Source: an uncultured Lachnospiraceae bacterium
GTDB lineage: Bacteria > Bacillota > Clostridia > Lachnospirales > Lachnospiraceae
Direction: 5' to 3'
Length of the DNA: 59,372 bases
NCBI GenBank assembly: GCA_910585635.1
Contig: CAJUFE010000025.1
Location: 1 to 59,372 of the forward strand
Positions 35,925 through 44,356 of the stretch are shown piece after piece. Each line of letters opens with the position of its first letter. Positions within the stretch are counted from its first letter, which is position 1. The translations under genes and the position numbers were made by a program. Under the pieces are notes generated by a model that was not told the DNA's origin, did no database searches, and saw only the letters and a list, made by a program, of their open reading frames with translations.

Positions 35925-37157
35925 TTATGAAGGATCTTTTTTCGCCATCAACTCTTCTACCAGATCCACCACCCGCTCACTGGCTCTCCCATCTTCCATG
36001 ATCCCCACCCTCCGGATAAACGCCTCCACCTTCTCTTCATACGCCTCCTGGTCAAACCCCAAGATCGCCTCCACCAGCTCATCATTATCCTGGGCCACCG
36101 GGAAGGGGATCTCCTCCATCGTGAACATGAGTTTGCCCCGATCTGCCACATATTCCTTCAGATCGTCCGCGTATATGAACCCGGGTATCCTTGTCAAAAA
36201 GCTTTCGAATATGGCTGTAGAGTAGTCGGTCAGACAGGCATCGCATGCCGCGATGATCTCATTCATATCCGGCCGTTGGCTTACATCGATGAAGCGATCG
36301 CTGGCGGTGTTTACCGGGAGGCGGTCCATCTGGGCCGCCAGTTGCGGATGCAGACGCAAGAACACATACCAGACGCCGCCAAAACGCTTTTCCAGTGCCT
36401 CTACCATCCTGTTCAGGTCTAACGAGCAGACCTCCGCATTGACATTCCGGCCCTTATTCTGGCTCCCGCCACGGAAGGTAGGGGCATACAGCATGATCTT
36501 GGCATCTATGGGGACCTTATACTCTTTTCGAAGCTGGACATGTTTCTCTTTGATCCCATTGAACAGCACATCACATCTGGGCGACCCTGTCTCCAGGATC
36601 TTCCCGTCATAGATCAGGCCATCCGGCCACATCTGTGTACACCACCGACTCCCGGACAAGGCATAGTCGATCATCCTGGAATCATATCGGCTCACCAGAT
36701 AAGCCATCTTAGGCAGCGCATCTCCCCGGTACCGCCCGATCGGCTTTAAGGACACCGTTCCATGCCAGGTCTGCAGATACGTAGTGCCTTTCCGCTTTTT
36801 CGTCCCGTAATATGTCCTGGTGTTCGTTATCCAGAACCGTGCTGTAGAGAGATGATAGGCTCTTGTCCACAGCGTGCTCTTCACCTTGACGATCTCCTTG
36901 GGGAACGTCTTTCCCATATCCTCCAAAAGCCAGACAATTTTAAATGAAGTCTTTCCTTCCCGGTTCCTTTTTAGGATCTCCTCCGCGATATACTTTGGAC
37001 TACACCCATAGCCGCCTGTCCCTTCAAAGGTCCACATGACGATCTTATCCTGCTCTATAGGGAAGATCTGGCACAGCCGATAGACCAGGCTGCAAAAAAA
37101 GGCTTTGAGCTTTCTTCTTGCTATATAGAACTCTTCTGTGATATCGATCTTGTGCAT
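35925..37157 (-). CDS. CDP-glycerol glycerophosphotransferase family protein
   Basis: The protein has about 410 residues of the TagF/TagB type, which moves glycerol phosphate from CDP-glycerol to a growing chain at the membrane face. Visible motifs: TTYLQTWHGTVSLKPIG (the HGT substrate/catalytic motif), ETGSPRCDVLFNG, IMLYAPTFRGG (the P-T-F-R motif), YVFLRLHPQ, and TDYSTAIFES (the TDYSS-like donor motif). An amphipathic N-terminal stretch (RRKLKAFFCSLVYRLC) may bind the membrane. Start is ATG 37157 or 37169. Neighbouring cytidylyltransferases suggest CDP-glycerol, or a related CDP-polyol, as donor. Confidence 0.92.
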   Translation of the reverse strand: MHKIDITEEFYIARRKLKAFFCSLVYRLCQIFPIEQDKIVMWTFEGTGGYGCSPKYIAEEILKRNREGKTSFKIVWLLEDMGKTFPKEIVKVKSTLWTRAYHLSTARFWITNTRTYYGTKKRKGTTYLQTWHGTVSLKPIGRYRGDALPKMAYLVSRYDSRMIDYALSGSRWCTQMWPDGLIYDGKILETGSPRCDVLFNGIKEKHVQLRKEYKVPIDAKIMLYAPTFRGGSQNKGRNVNAEVCSLDLNRMVEALEKRFGGVWYVFLRLHPQLAAQMDRLPVNTASDRFIDVSQRPDMNEIIAACDACLTDYSTAIFESFLTRIPGFIYADDLKEYVADRGKLMFTMEEIPFPVAQDNDELVEAILGFDQEAYEEKVEAFIRRVGIMEDGRASERVVDLVEELMAKKDPS

Positions 37158-37170
37158 TATAGATCCCATC

Positions 37171-38226
37171 TCATGTTTTTATATCTCCTATCGCCATCAG
37201 GTCCAAGAAATGCTCCAGGCTGTAGACTAAAAACTTCTGTTCGCCTGTCAGTCCTTCTATACAGCCGGGCAAAAATTCTGCCCTTTTCGGTCCCTTCCAT
37301 GCCTTCATCCAATCCTCCATAGGCCTGGACATGGGCAGTTTTTCCGGCACTTTAAGCTCCGGATATTTCATGCGGAATAGGTCTCGGATCAGATATTTGC
37401 TCTCGCCGCTGCGGACCCTTTTTAGATCTAATGGCTCTGCCATCTTCAGCCTTTCATAGGGATCCACACACTGGAGCCCGGCACATTTGCAGGCATTGGA
37501 TAGCGCCCCTGCCGCTGATGCTGCATATACTTCGCTGATGAATGCGATAAAATCGATCCCATCCTCGCCCACACGGTACAGATCGTAAACCGAGGAGACA
37601 TCTACGGGATCCTTTAAGACCCGCTTAGGATCTAAAAAGCTGAACCTTTCCACCCATTCTCCATAGCTCCAATCCTTTGACAAAAGACGATCCATCCCGC
37701 CAAATTCGGTATCTGCACAGTCGCCGTATACGACCGATACCGCTCCGTCTGCTTTCGCCTGTCTTGCCATCTTATAGGCCTGAGGCTCGTTCGGAATCGT
37801 AGGCGATCCGTCGTGGAGCATCAGCTCATCCATAAGATCCGCATAATCCTTCCACTCTACATCCACGATCACATGCTCAAGATGGTTGATCTCGCAGATC
37901 CGTCTGGCCTGCTCTGTCTCATCCACCGCGTTTTTTCCGACGCATCTTGCTGTGTAGGCCTTCGTCCCGGCAGGCATGTAGGCGGCGAGTATCGCCGAGT
38001 CCATCCCTCCGCTCAAAAAAAGAGCGGATTTTGACAGATCCACCTGACCCAATATCTTTTGGATATTCTGATCGATCTCTTCTGCTGTCCTACAGGGCGC
38101 TTTTTCCCCATCCTCGATCAATGGATGATCGTGATGGATGAGCCCTTCTTTAAAGTAGGTCTCCTGGTCATGTACATAACGGAACGCCAGATAAGAACTC
38201 ATACAATACGCTTTATCTATCCTCAT
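37171..38226 (-). CDS. Asparagine-synthetase-type ATP-pyrophosphatase without glutaminase domain
   Basis: The protein has 351 residues. The PP-loop is SALFLSGGMDSAILAAYMPA (about 87-106), followed by TARCVGKNAVDETEQARRI, VIVDVEWKDYADLM, SVVYGDCADTEFGGMDRLL and ESKYLIRDLFRMKYPEL, the order of the AsnB synthase domain. The N-terminal glutamine-amidohydrolase half is missing, so the amine must come from ammonia or another substrate. In a teichoic-acid-like setting it may amidate a uronic acid or aminoacylate a polyol. That is inference; no direct family link is clear. ATG 38226 follows GGAGGAAAC. Confidence 0.8.
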   Translation of the reverse strand: MRIDKAYCMSSYLAFRYVHDQETYFKEGLIHHDHPLIEDGEKAPCRTAEEIDQNIQKILGQVDLSKSALFLSGGMDSAILAAYMPAGTKAYTARCVGKNAVDETEQARRICEINHLEHVIVDVEWKDYADLMDELMLHDGSPTIPNEPQAYKMARQAKADGAVSVVYGDCADTEFGGMDRLLSKDWSYGEWVERFSFLDPKRVLKDPVDVSSVYDLYRVGEDGIDFIAFISEVYAASAAGALSNACKCAGLQCVDPYERLKMAEPLDLKRVRSGESKYLIRDLFRMKYPELKVPEKLPMSRPMEDWMKAWKGPKRAEFLPGCIEGLTGEQKFLVYSLEHFLDLMAIGDIKT

Positions 38227-38291
38227 CGTTTCCTCCACTCCTCGTGCGCTCCATCGCACTCCATACACTTTTTCTTATCCGATATGACCGA

Positions 38292-38708
38292 TCACCCCAT
38301 ATACGCCTTGATCTTCGAGGAGGAGACGCCCTTTGTATAGGGAAAATAGATCACATCTATCCCTTCTTTGCCGAGCTTTTGTTCATACTCTTTATAGCTT
38401 GGCCGCTCCGCTGCATCACTGCCCTTAAATAATGCATCGTAATGCAGCATGAGCCATGCTTGATATTTATCTGCATCGTCTTCCCGCACGGCCTGATCCA
38501 CATACCGGATACTCTCTACGATCGCAAGTCTCTGCTCATAAGGGATCACCGGCGGTCTGCCTTTTAGACGGATCGTCAGCTCATCACTGCTGACCCCTAC
38601 GATCAGATGCTCACACTGCTCTTTCGCTTTTCGCAGGATGTTCAAATGCCCTATGTGGAACAGATCGAACACGCCGGATGTATATCCCACCTTGTACTTT
38701 TTATCCAT
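38292..38708 (-). CDS. Glycerol-3-phosphate cytidylyltransferase-like protein
   Basis: The protein has 138 residues, the normal size for TagD-type enzymes that make CDP-glycerol. GVFDLFHIGHLNILRKAK carries the HxGH site, RPPVIPYEQRLAIV the substrate loop, and YTKGVSSSKIK the C-terminal signature. It overlaps the end of the upstream 893-residue gene by 8 bp, so it is translationally coupled to a glycerophosphotransferase-like protein. This is the most classical of the three cytidylyltransferase domains in the window. Confidence 0.9.
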   Translation of the reverse strand: MDKKYKVGYTSGVFDLFHIGHLNILRKAKEQCEHLIVGVSSDELTIRLKGRPPVIPYEQRLAIVESIRYVDQAVREDDADKYQAWLMLHYDALFKGSDAAERPSYKEYEQKLGKEGIDVIYFPYTKGVSSSKIKAYMG

Positions 38709-41382
38709 GGTCTTCCCCTGTCACTACATTTTTGATCGTTCCATGTATCCTGGTCCCTGATGTCAGATCGCTGGTCTTATCCTGATAGCATGCATAGGTC
38801 TGCCGGAAAACTTTCGTCTCTCCCTGAAGGATATAGTCGATATACTGGGGGACCTGGACGGCATGTTCCCATAAAAAGTATGGTGTGGATCTGGAGAGCC
38901 ACGCTCCCTCGATCTGCCATTTTTCCATAGGGAGCAGCTCTTCTTTTGGTATACGGCAGGGAAAATGTTCCCATTGATCCTTCTCTACATCCCATAGATG
39001 GAGACTATCACTCCCCATGTCAAATAATACGGCTGACCCAGGCCCCATCTGCTTAGCATAGGCGAAGCCGGTCTCGTCCCTGACCGCCATATCCTCCAGC
39101 TCATCTAGGACAGCCGTTATTTCTTGGAACGGCCGATGATCCCCTGTCTTTTTATCAATCGCAACGCAGCGAAAAGAAGATGCGTAGAATACCAGGATCT
39201 CATCGCCACGGTCGTATAATGAGCCATAGTAGATCCACTCATTTGTCGGTTCCTGCTCCATAGGATAGGCGTATTCCCTCGTATCACCAGACTCCTCATC
39301 CCACCGTACGACGCTGTTCTTTCCAAAAGCCCCAAGCCAAAAATACTCTCCGTCATAAAGCATGCGGCAATAGCCATAGGGATGATCTCCCACTGCTTTG
39401 ATCGTATAGCTGCCATCCTCCATATCAAAGATCAGCATCTTGCTTTCCTGCATGCCAGCCAGATACAGATACCTCCCTCTGGTCAAAAATGCCCATTGGA
39501 ACATCTGCACCGTCTCATCCTCCTGTAAAAAAGGCTCCACACATTCCTTATACTCTTGGATCTCCAGGCTTTCCGGATCCACACGCACGATCGCCGGATA
39601 GCATCCGGGGAGCAGGAATACCTTTTCCTTATAGACTACAGCTTCGATAAAAAAACGGGTCCGTCCTTTTGCCTCAGAAAGGGCCAGCTTGATCCCCCTG
39701 TCCTTCCTCAGATCGTACACATAGATATCGCTCACATTATAAGGAGGCAGGATGATCTTATCGCCTACCTTCTTGATCCCGTAATAGCACCCCCACATAT
39801 TTGCAGGCGTTCCAGGAAAAGTGGTGACCTTTTTGATCTCTCCGTCTTCCAGTCCTATCCGATACAGATCCAGCTCCATACCCGGGTTCGTCGGCACAAA
39901 AAAAAGGTGCTCGCCTTCCTGGTAAAACGTGCTGACATTTAAGGATCCTCTATCCTTCCGGTCCTCCACGATCTCCCACCGCGTGAGCATCACCGGCTTC
40001 CCCAGCACCCCAAAGTAATGGACCAACGATGAAGAATCCTCCCCCAGATAAGCGTCCGCGATCACCGCCGCCACCCCTGCGTCGCCGCTCTCATCTAAGA
40101 TCCCGTTCCGGCTCTCTGCAAAGGTGTCCTTGATCTCCAGATAGCTGGGATACAGCTCTGGCATGGCGGACTTGATGGTGGCCTCTAAAAGGGGATGGGG
40201 CCGCCACCACAGGACCACATCCTCTCGTCCCGCGAAGCAGGACAGCACATACCGGAGCTTGTCCAGGAGATAACGGCTGTTCCGCAAGATCCCGGTGACG
40301 CTGATATTATAGAGGATGACCTTCTTTCCCCGGATCTTCTCCCGCCACTGGGCCGGGATCGCTTTACAGATCAATTCTTCCTTCTGGCGTTCCAGCTTGA
40401 GGATCCGATCCACCTTCGGGGAACCGATCGCCAGGATCTTCTCTCTGGGGACGAAATCCGCCAGAGCATCCACCTTCTCCTGGTCCTGGACGATGATCCG
40501 GTCCACATGCTCATAGGCTGGAAGAGAGAGATGGCAGTCCGGTAAAGGACCATTCCCCAAAAAATAATAAGGTATATATACTAACATATCCGTATATTTC
40601 TTTAGGTTCGAGGCGAAATAGTCCGGATGGACGGTGGTCACCGTATTTCCCCCGTCGTAGGGGTTATGGATGTAGATGATATCTGGCTGCTCCTTGCTAA
40701 GGTCGTAGCTGCGGTAAGGGGTGACCGGCACATAGGCGGGGAACAGATCCCCGTCGTAGCATCCCTTTGCGATCCCCCCTTGGTCGTCCCGCTCATAATA
40801 GGGGATCGGGACCACTTTCGCCTCGCACTCGCTGTCCGCTGCCGCTGCCTCCCACACACTCTCCATACAGTCCCACATGGATGCCTTGTAAGGAAGGAAA
40901 CAGATCTTGATCTTATCTGTAGGCAGGACCTCCTCCACTTCTCGCCGGACCTGTGCTAAGAGCTGGTCCATCTGAGCCGCCAGAGCCTCCACTGTCACGA
41001 TACTCGCAGTCCCGGTCTCTTGCTGCCTGGAAATATGTCTTTCCTGCTGGTCATGAGGAGCATGCTGCCCTTGGCTCGTCTTGTCATCTGACCTGATCTG
41101 CTCCTGCCCCGCCATCCTAAGGCTCATCTGATACAGCCCTTCACAGTATCTTTCCAGGCAGGCCACCGCCTCTGTGCCTTCGCCCTCGCTCTGCTCGATC
41201 GTCTCCCCGATCTTCTGGGCGCCCTCCTGGCACTGGATGAGCAGGTCGGTGGCCTCTGCGGTCTGTCCGGTGACCTCTTCTGCCCGTCCGCTGCCCTCTG
41301 TGGCCAGCCGGACCGCATAGGCCTGGGCGCGGGACAGGGTATCCAGTATGTCTATGATCTGCTTCTTTGCTTTCCTTCGCAT
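38701..41382 (-). CDS. Glycerophosphotransferase-like protein fused to a propeller-like domain
   Basis: The protein has 893 residues. Residues 1-130 are polar, helical and probably coiled-coil. About 150-470 resembles the CDP-glycerol glycerophosphotransferase fold: KICFLPYKASMWDCMESVWE, IYIHNPYDGGNTVTTVHP, LAIGSPKVDRI, VVLWWRPHPLLEATI and AYLGEDSSSLVHYFG (a TD-S-S-like donor motif with altered residues). About 480-870 repeats a beta pattern (LDLYRIGLEDGEIKKVT, IYVYDLRK, MLIFDMEDGSY, VVRWDEESGDTREY), as in a seven-bladed propeller. ATG 41382 follows AAAAAGGAG. Such a fusion could couple polymer sensing to transfer. The catalytic role is uncertain. Confidence 0.75.
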   Translation of the reverse strand: MRRKAKKQIIDILDTLSRAQAYAVRLATEGSGRAEEVTGQTAEATDLLIQCQEGAQKIGETIEQSEGEGTEAVACLERYCEGLYQMSLRMAGQEQIRSDDKTSQGQHAPHDQQERHISRQQETGTASIVTVEALAAQMDQLLAQVRREVEEVLPTDKIKICFLPYKASMWDCMESVWEAAAADSECEAKVVPIPYYERDDQGGIAKGCYDGDLFPAYVPVTPYRSYDLSKEQPDIIYIHNPYDGGNTVTTVHPDYFASNLKKYTDMLVYIPYYFLGNGPLPDCHLSLPAYEHVDRIIVQDQEKVDALADFVPREKILAIGSPKVDRILKLERQKEELICKAIPAQWREKIRGKKVILYNISVTGILRNSRYLLDKLRYVLSCFAGREDVVLWWRPHPLLEATIKSAMPELYPSYLEIKDTFAESRNGILDESGDAGVAAVIADAYLGEDSSSLVHYFGVLGKPVMLTRWEIVEDRKDRGSLNVSTFYQEGEHLFFVPTNPGMELDLYRIGLEDGEIKKVTTFPGTPANMWGCYYGIKKVGDKIILPPYNVSDIYVYDLRKDRGIKLALSEAKGRTRFFIEAVVYKEKVFLLPGCYPAIVRVDPESLEIQEYKECVEPFLQEDETVQMFQWAFLTRGRYLYLAGMQESKMLIFDMEDGSYTIKAVGDHPYGYCRMLYDGEYFWLGAFGKNSVVRWDEESGDTREYAYPMEQEPTNEWIYYGSLYDRGDEILVFYASSFRCVAIDKKTGDHRPFQEITAVLDELEDMAVRDETGFAYAKQMGPGSAVLFDMGSDSLHLWDVEKDQWEHFPCRIPKEELLPMEKWQIEGAWLSRSTPYFLWEHAVQVPQYIDYILQGETKVFRQTYACYQDKTSDLTSGTRIHGTIKNVVTGEDHG

Positions 41383-41465
41383 GGACTGCTCCTTTTTCGG
41401 GTTTCTTCATCACATACGGTATATATCGGCGCATTTTCTGATATCTTTACTTTAAAAATATGGGC

Positions 41466-41804
41466 TCAGACCTCCACCAGATAGCACTCATCCTGGCAGC
41501 TCCTGCCCTGGTTGTTCATGAGCAGCCGGAATTCGTCATAACGGTCCATCCCATTTTCCCGCAAGATCTGGCCGATATTCTGTCTTTCCGGAGGGATCAC
41601 CCGCATCTTGACCCATCGGAGGCTCCATTCATTCCCGATCTTCCGCTGGCCCTTCTCCATAAGATCCGCTATGATCGGAGGCGCCTCCACGTTCCGCACA
41701 CCCTCCGGGACCTCGATCTGATAGGTCCTGTCTTTTTCGTCATACAAAAGATACGCGACCACCTTACCATCATAAAACCCATTCTTTACCGCAAACTTCC
41801 GCAT
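41466..41804 (-). CDS. Small partner protein of the HipA-like kinase, function unknown
   Basis: The protein has 112 residues, opening MRKFAVKNGFYDGKVVAYLL. It is beta-rich with conserved-looking IEVPEGVRNVEAPPII and VKMRVIPPERQNIGQIL. No named domain is recognised. Its ATG lies inside the end of the kinase-like gene (35-bp overlap) and follows GGTGGGAG, so the two are coupled. The pair may form a toxin-antitoxin-like or phospho-signalling module; which partner is which cannot be told. Confidence 0.65.
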   Translation of the reverse strand: MRKFAVKNGFYDGKVVAYLLYDEKDRTYQIEVPEGVRNVEAPPIIADLMEKGQRKIGNEWSLRWVKMRVIPPERQNIGQILRENGMDRYDEFRLLMNNQGRSCQDECYLVEV

Positions 41805-42600
41805 ACCGCTCCCACCTTCTCCATATCATCTCCCAGATCTTATCTATATGCTCCGGATGTAAAACACTCTCCAAGCCTCCCAGCAGCCTGTCTCTGTCAC
41901 ATGCGCGCAAGGTTCCGTTAAACCACCGTTTTTCTTTAGGGATAAAACGCAGGTTATATTCTGTGGATCTGGATCCGATGAAATTATTGACCGCTTTATC
42001 CTCCATCACATCATACTTTCGTATCCGCGCCAGATCGCTATAGCAAGAGAATAGCAAAGAAAGGCCTTGATCGAAAAGAGGTGCGGGGCGTGCTTTTCCT
42101 TCTTCATCGATCAAGATCTCGATATTCGCGCCATGACGGTCCCGGTTGCAGATCAGATAGTCCACTGTCAGCATCTGGTATACATACGCTTCCCAACCCA
42201 TCCTGACAAAAAACTCCAATGGGCTTTCCTGTTCCTGTTTATGGAGATCATAAAATACATCAAAGGGCATTTTCTGCTCGTTTTTTTTACGGAAATTTTC
42301 TGTTCTGGTGATATAGGTCTCCATCTCCCTGTTACCGATACGGATCTTGGCATGTACAAGCTGATAATGCAGATGCTCGATCTGCAAGATCTCTAAAAGT
42401 CTTGACACGATCAGCTCATTGACACATTCATGTCCAAATATGCCTCTGTAGCTGTCATAATTCGATAGCTTATAATAGATCCTCTGTCCGCCAGGTTCTT
42501 CATATGCTTTTAGAAAACATCCCGGTGTCCCCGGCGACTGTTTCGTATCGGACCAGTCTAAATGCCCTAGGTCCTGGAGTTTTAGGATAAGGTCTTCCAT
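41770..42600 (-). CDS. HipA-like kinase-domain protein
   Basis: The protein has 276 residues. VDYLICNRDRHGANIEILID (about 146) resembles the catalytic H/N-x-D-x-H-x3-N loop of HipA/CtkA-type kinases, and PAPLFDQGLSLLF (about 172) the metal-binding D-x-G. The N-terminal part has YYKLSNYDSYRGIFGHECVNE, reminiscent of the ATP-binding lobe. HipA-like proteins phosphorylate protein targets and can arrest growth. It lacks the HipA N-terminal subdomain and is shorter than HipA. It has its own promoter at 42675-42702 and ends overlapping the 112-residue gene. Confidence 0.72.
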   Translation of the reverse strand: MEDLILKLQDLGHLDWSDTKQSPGTPGCFLKAYEEPGGQRIYYKLSNYDSYRGIFGHECVNELIVSRLLEILQIEHLHYQLVHAKIRIGNREMETYITRTENFRKKNEQKMPFDVFYDLHKQEQESPLEFFVRMGWEAYVYQMLTVDYLICNRDRHGANIEILIDEEGKARPAPLFDQGLSLLFSCYSDLARIRKYDVMEDKAVNNFIGSRSTEYNLRFIPKEKRWFNGTLRACDRDRLLGGLESVLHPEHIDKIWEMIWRRWERYAEVCGKEWVL

Positions 42601-42674
42601 GGTCGCATTCTCCTTATCTTTGCCTGCTCATTACAGGCGACGATCCATTCTATGTCGATAGCGTTTCTTCATCC

Positions 42675-42702
42675 ATTATACCCTATCCCGCTCGATCAGC
42701 AA
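42675..42702 (-). promoter_or_regulatory. Promoter of the HipA-like kinase gene
   Basis: Minus strand TTGCTG (42697-42702) and TATAAT (42675-42680) are 16 bp apart. The predicted start lies about 70 nt before the ATG at 42600. Confidence 0.6.
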
Positions 42703-42768
42703 AGCCCCTTTCTATTTCCAGCTCTCGATCGTCTTCTTCTCCTGTGTCACTTTTTACACCCACGTCAG

Positions 42769-44130
42769 CTAACGTAGCGGCGGGAGGACTCTTTGCCGTC
42801 TCCTCTCCTCCATGAACCGCTCCACCACCCCGGCCATGGCGATGGATTCTTCCTGGGTCAGGCAGTAGGACATCCGGGTGTCGCCGTTGATCTTGGAGAC
42901 GAAGTAGGCGATCTCGTAACGGAGCCCGTCCCCCAGGAATTTGGGCGAATACTTCTCGATCCGCCCCGGATCCTCGAACCGGACCTCGAAGGAGCGGGTC
43001 AGCCACCAGGGGGAGGGGGCCAGGATATAGCCGTTGGTCCCCCCGATCACCAGCTGTCCTTCGGATTTTACGCCCACGCCGGTCTTGGAGAGGGCCAGGC
43101 CGTCCTTGAAGCGGAAATGGATCTTGGTATAGAGGTCGATCCCGTTTGGCGCCTGGATGGACTGGAAGGTCACATCCTCATAGCGGCAGCCCAGGAGTTT
43201 GAAGATCGGGAGCAAAGTGTAGCTGCCAAATTCTAAAAAGGCGCCGCCATACCGCTCATCCTTCATCTCCCGCATGGCGGGGGCGGTGATCCTGGAAAAG
43301 CAGGCCTCCACGTCCCGGACCTGGCCGATGACCCCGCTCTTGGCCACGTTCATCATCTGCATGAACCCGGGACAGTAGGCGGTCTTGATCCCTTCCATCA
43401 GGACCACGTCCTTTTCCCTGGCCAGGGCATAGAGCTGCTCTGCCTCCTCCACGGTAAAGGTCAGGGGCTTCTCGCACAGCACATGGCATCCTGCTTCCAG
43501 GGCTTGCTTTGCATACCCGTAATGGGTCTCGTGGGGGGAGGCGATGTAGATCGCGTCCATATGTCCCAGGAAATCCTTGAACGCCCCGCTGTAGACCTCC
43601 AGCTTATGGTCCTGACCAAAGGCGGCGGCGCTCTCCTCATTGGGATTATACACGGCGCGGACATTGATCCCGCTGACCATCTTGGCTTCTGCCAGGAACC
43701 GGGGGGCGATCCGCCCGGAGCCCACCACCCCCAGCTGGAGGATCGGATAGCGGCTCTCCCGTATCGCGGAGGAGGAGATACGAGGCGTCCGTTCCAGGTA
43801 CACCACCTCACAATATTGCTCCAGATAGTCGAAGGCTCCCACCCAGTCGGAGCCGATGGCAAAGATATCCACGCCCAGCTTCTGGATATCCTCCGGCTTC
43901 TGCCCTTCATGGTCTTCGATGATGATCTCATCGGCCAGGCCGGTCCTGCGGACATTGTCCACCCGCTTTAAGACCGGATCGATCACATTGAGCTTGCCTC
44001 TCTGCAGATCGTAATACTCGGTGGTGACCCCCACGATCAGATAGTCTCCCAAAGCCTTCGCCCGCTTCAGCAGGTTTAGGTGCCCTTCGTGGAAGAGATC
44101 GTAGGTCCCGTATGTGATGACCTTTTTCAT
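42769..44130 (-). CDS. Cytidylyltransferase fused to a Gfo/Idh/MocA oxidoreductase
   Basis: The protein has 453 residues. Residues 1-130 are a glycerol-3-phosphate cytidylyltransferase-type domain (GTYDLFHEGHLNLLKRAK with HxGH; FAIGSDWVGAFDYL; RTPRISSSAIR). Residues about 132-445 are a Gfo/Idh/MocA dehydrogenase: LGVVGSGRIAPRFL (NAD site), IASPHETHYGYAKQAL, HVLCEKPLTF with the E-K-P catalytic Lys, and GAFLEFGSYTLLPIF. Joining activation and oxidoreduction suggests production of a CDP-linked polyol from a keto- or aldo-precursor. ATG 44130 follows AGGAAAGGAAATAG. Confidence 0.9.
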   Translation of the reverse strand: MKKVITYGTYDLFHEGHLNLLKRAKALGDYLIVGVTTEYYDLQRGKLNVIDPVLKRVDNVRRTGLADEIIIEDHEGQKPEDIQKLGVDIFAIGSDWVGAFDYLEQYCEVVYLERTPRISSSAIRESRYPILQLGVVGSGRIAPRFLAEAKMVSGINVRAVYNPNEESAAAFGQDHKLEVYSGAFKDFLGHMDAIYIASPHETHYGYAKQALEAGCHVLCEKPLTFTVEEAEQLYALAREKDVVLMEGIKTAYCPGFMQMMNVAKSGVIGQVRDVEACFSRITAPAMREMKDERYGGAFLEFGSYTLLPIFKLLGCRYEDVTFQSIQAPNGIDLYTKIHFRFKDGLALSKTGVGVKSEGQLVIGGTNGYILAPSPWWLTRSFEVRFEDPGRIEKYSPKFLGDGLRYEIAYFVSKINGDTRMSYCLTQEESIAMAGVVERFMEERRRQRVLPPLR

Positions 44131-44356
44131 GTAGCTGTCTATTTCCTTTCCTTTTTGTCCGATCGTGACAGTCCGGTCCGACTAGACCATGACCACCCGG
44201 AGGTCTGATGTACTCTGGCCGGTCACAGGGGGCCGACCCTCGACCGATCTGCGGCATCATAGGGCGCAGATTATATAATAAAATATATATACTACGATCA
44301 GGATATCTGGCATGTGTGTCCAACCTGCCCCCTGGACCATGTATCCCTTCCCTGCC
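44131..44356. other. Intergenic spacer, AT-rich in part
   Basis: A GC-rich stretch is followed by an AT-rich one with a TATAAT on the minus strand near 44274, but no convincing -35. Nothing else is recognised. Confidence 0.4.

Noticed and set aside
44131..44356. Possible tRNA in the spacer
   Set aside because: No T-loop GTTCGA-type sequence or acceptor pairing was found. No tRNA was seen anywhere in the window.
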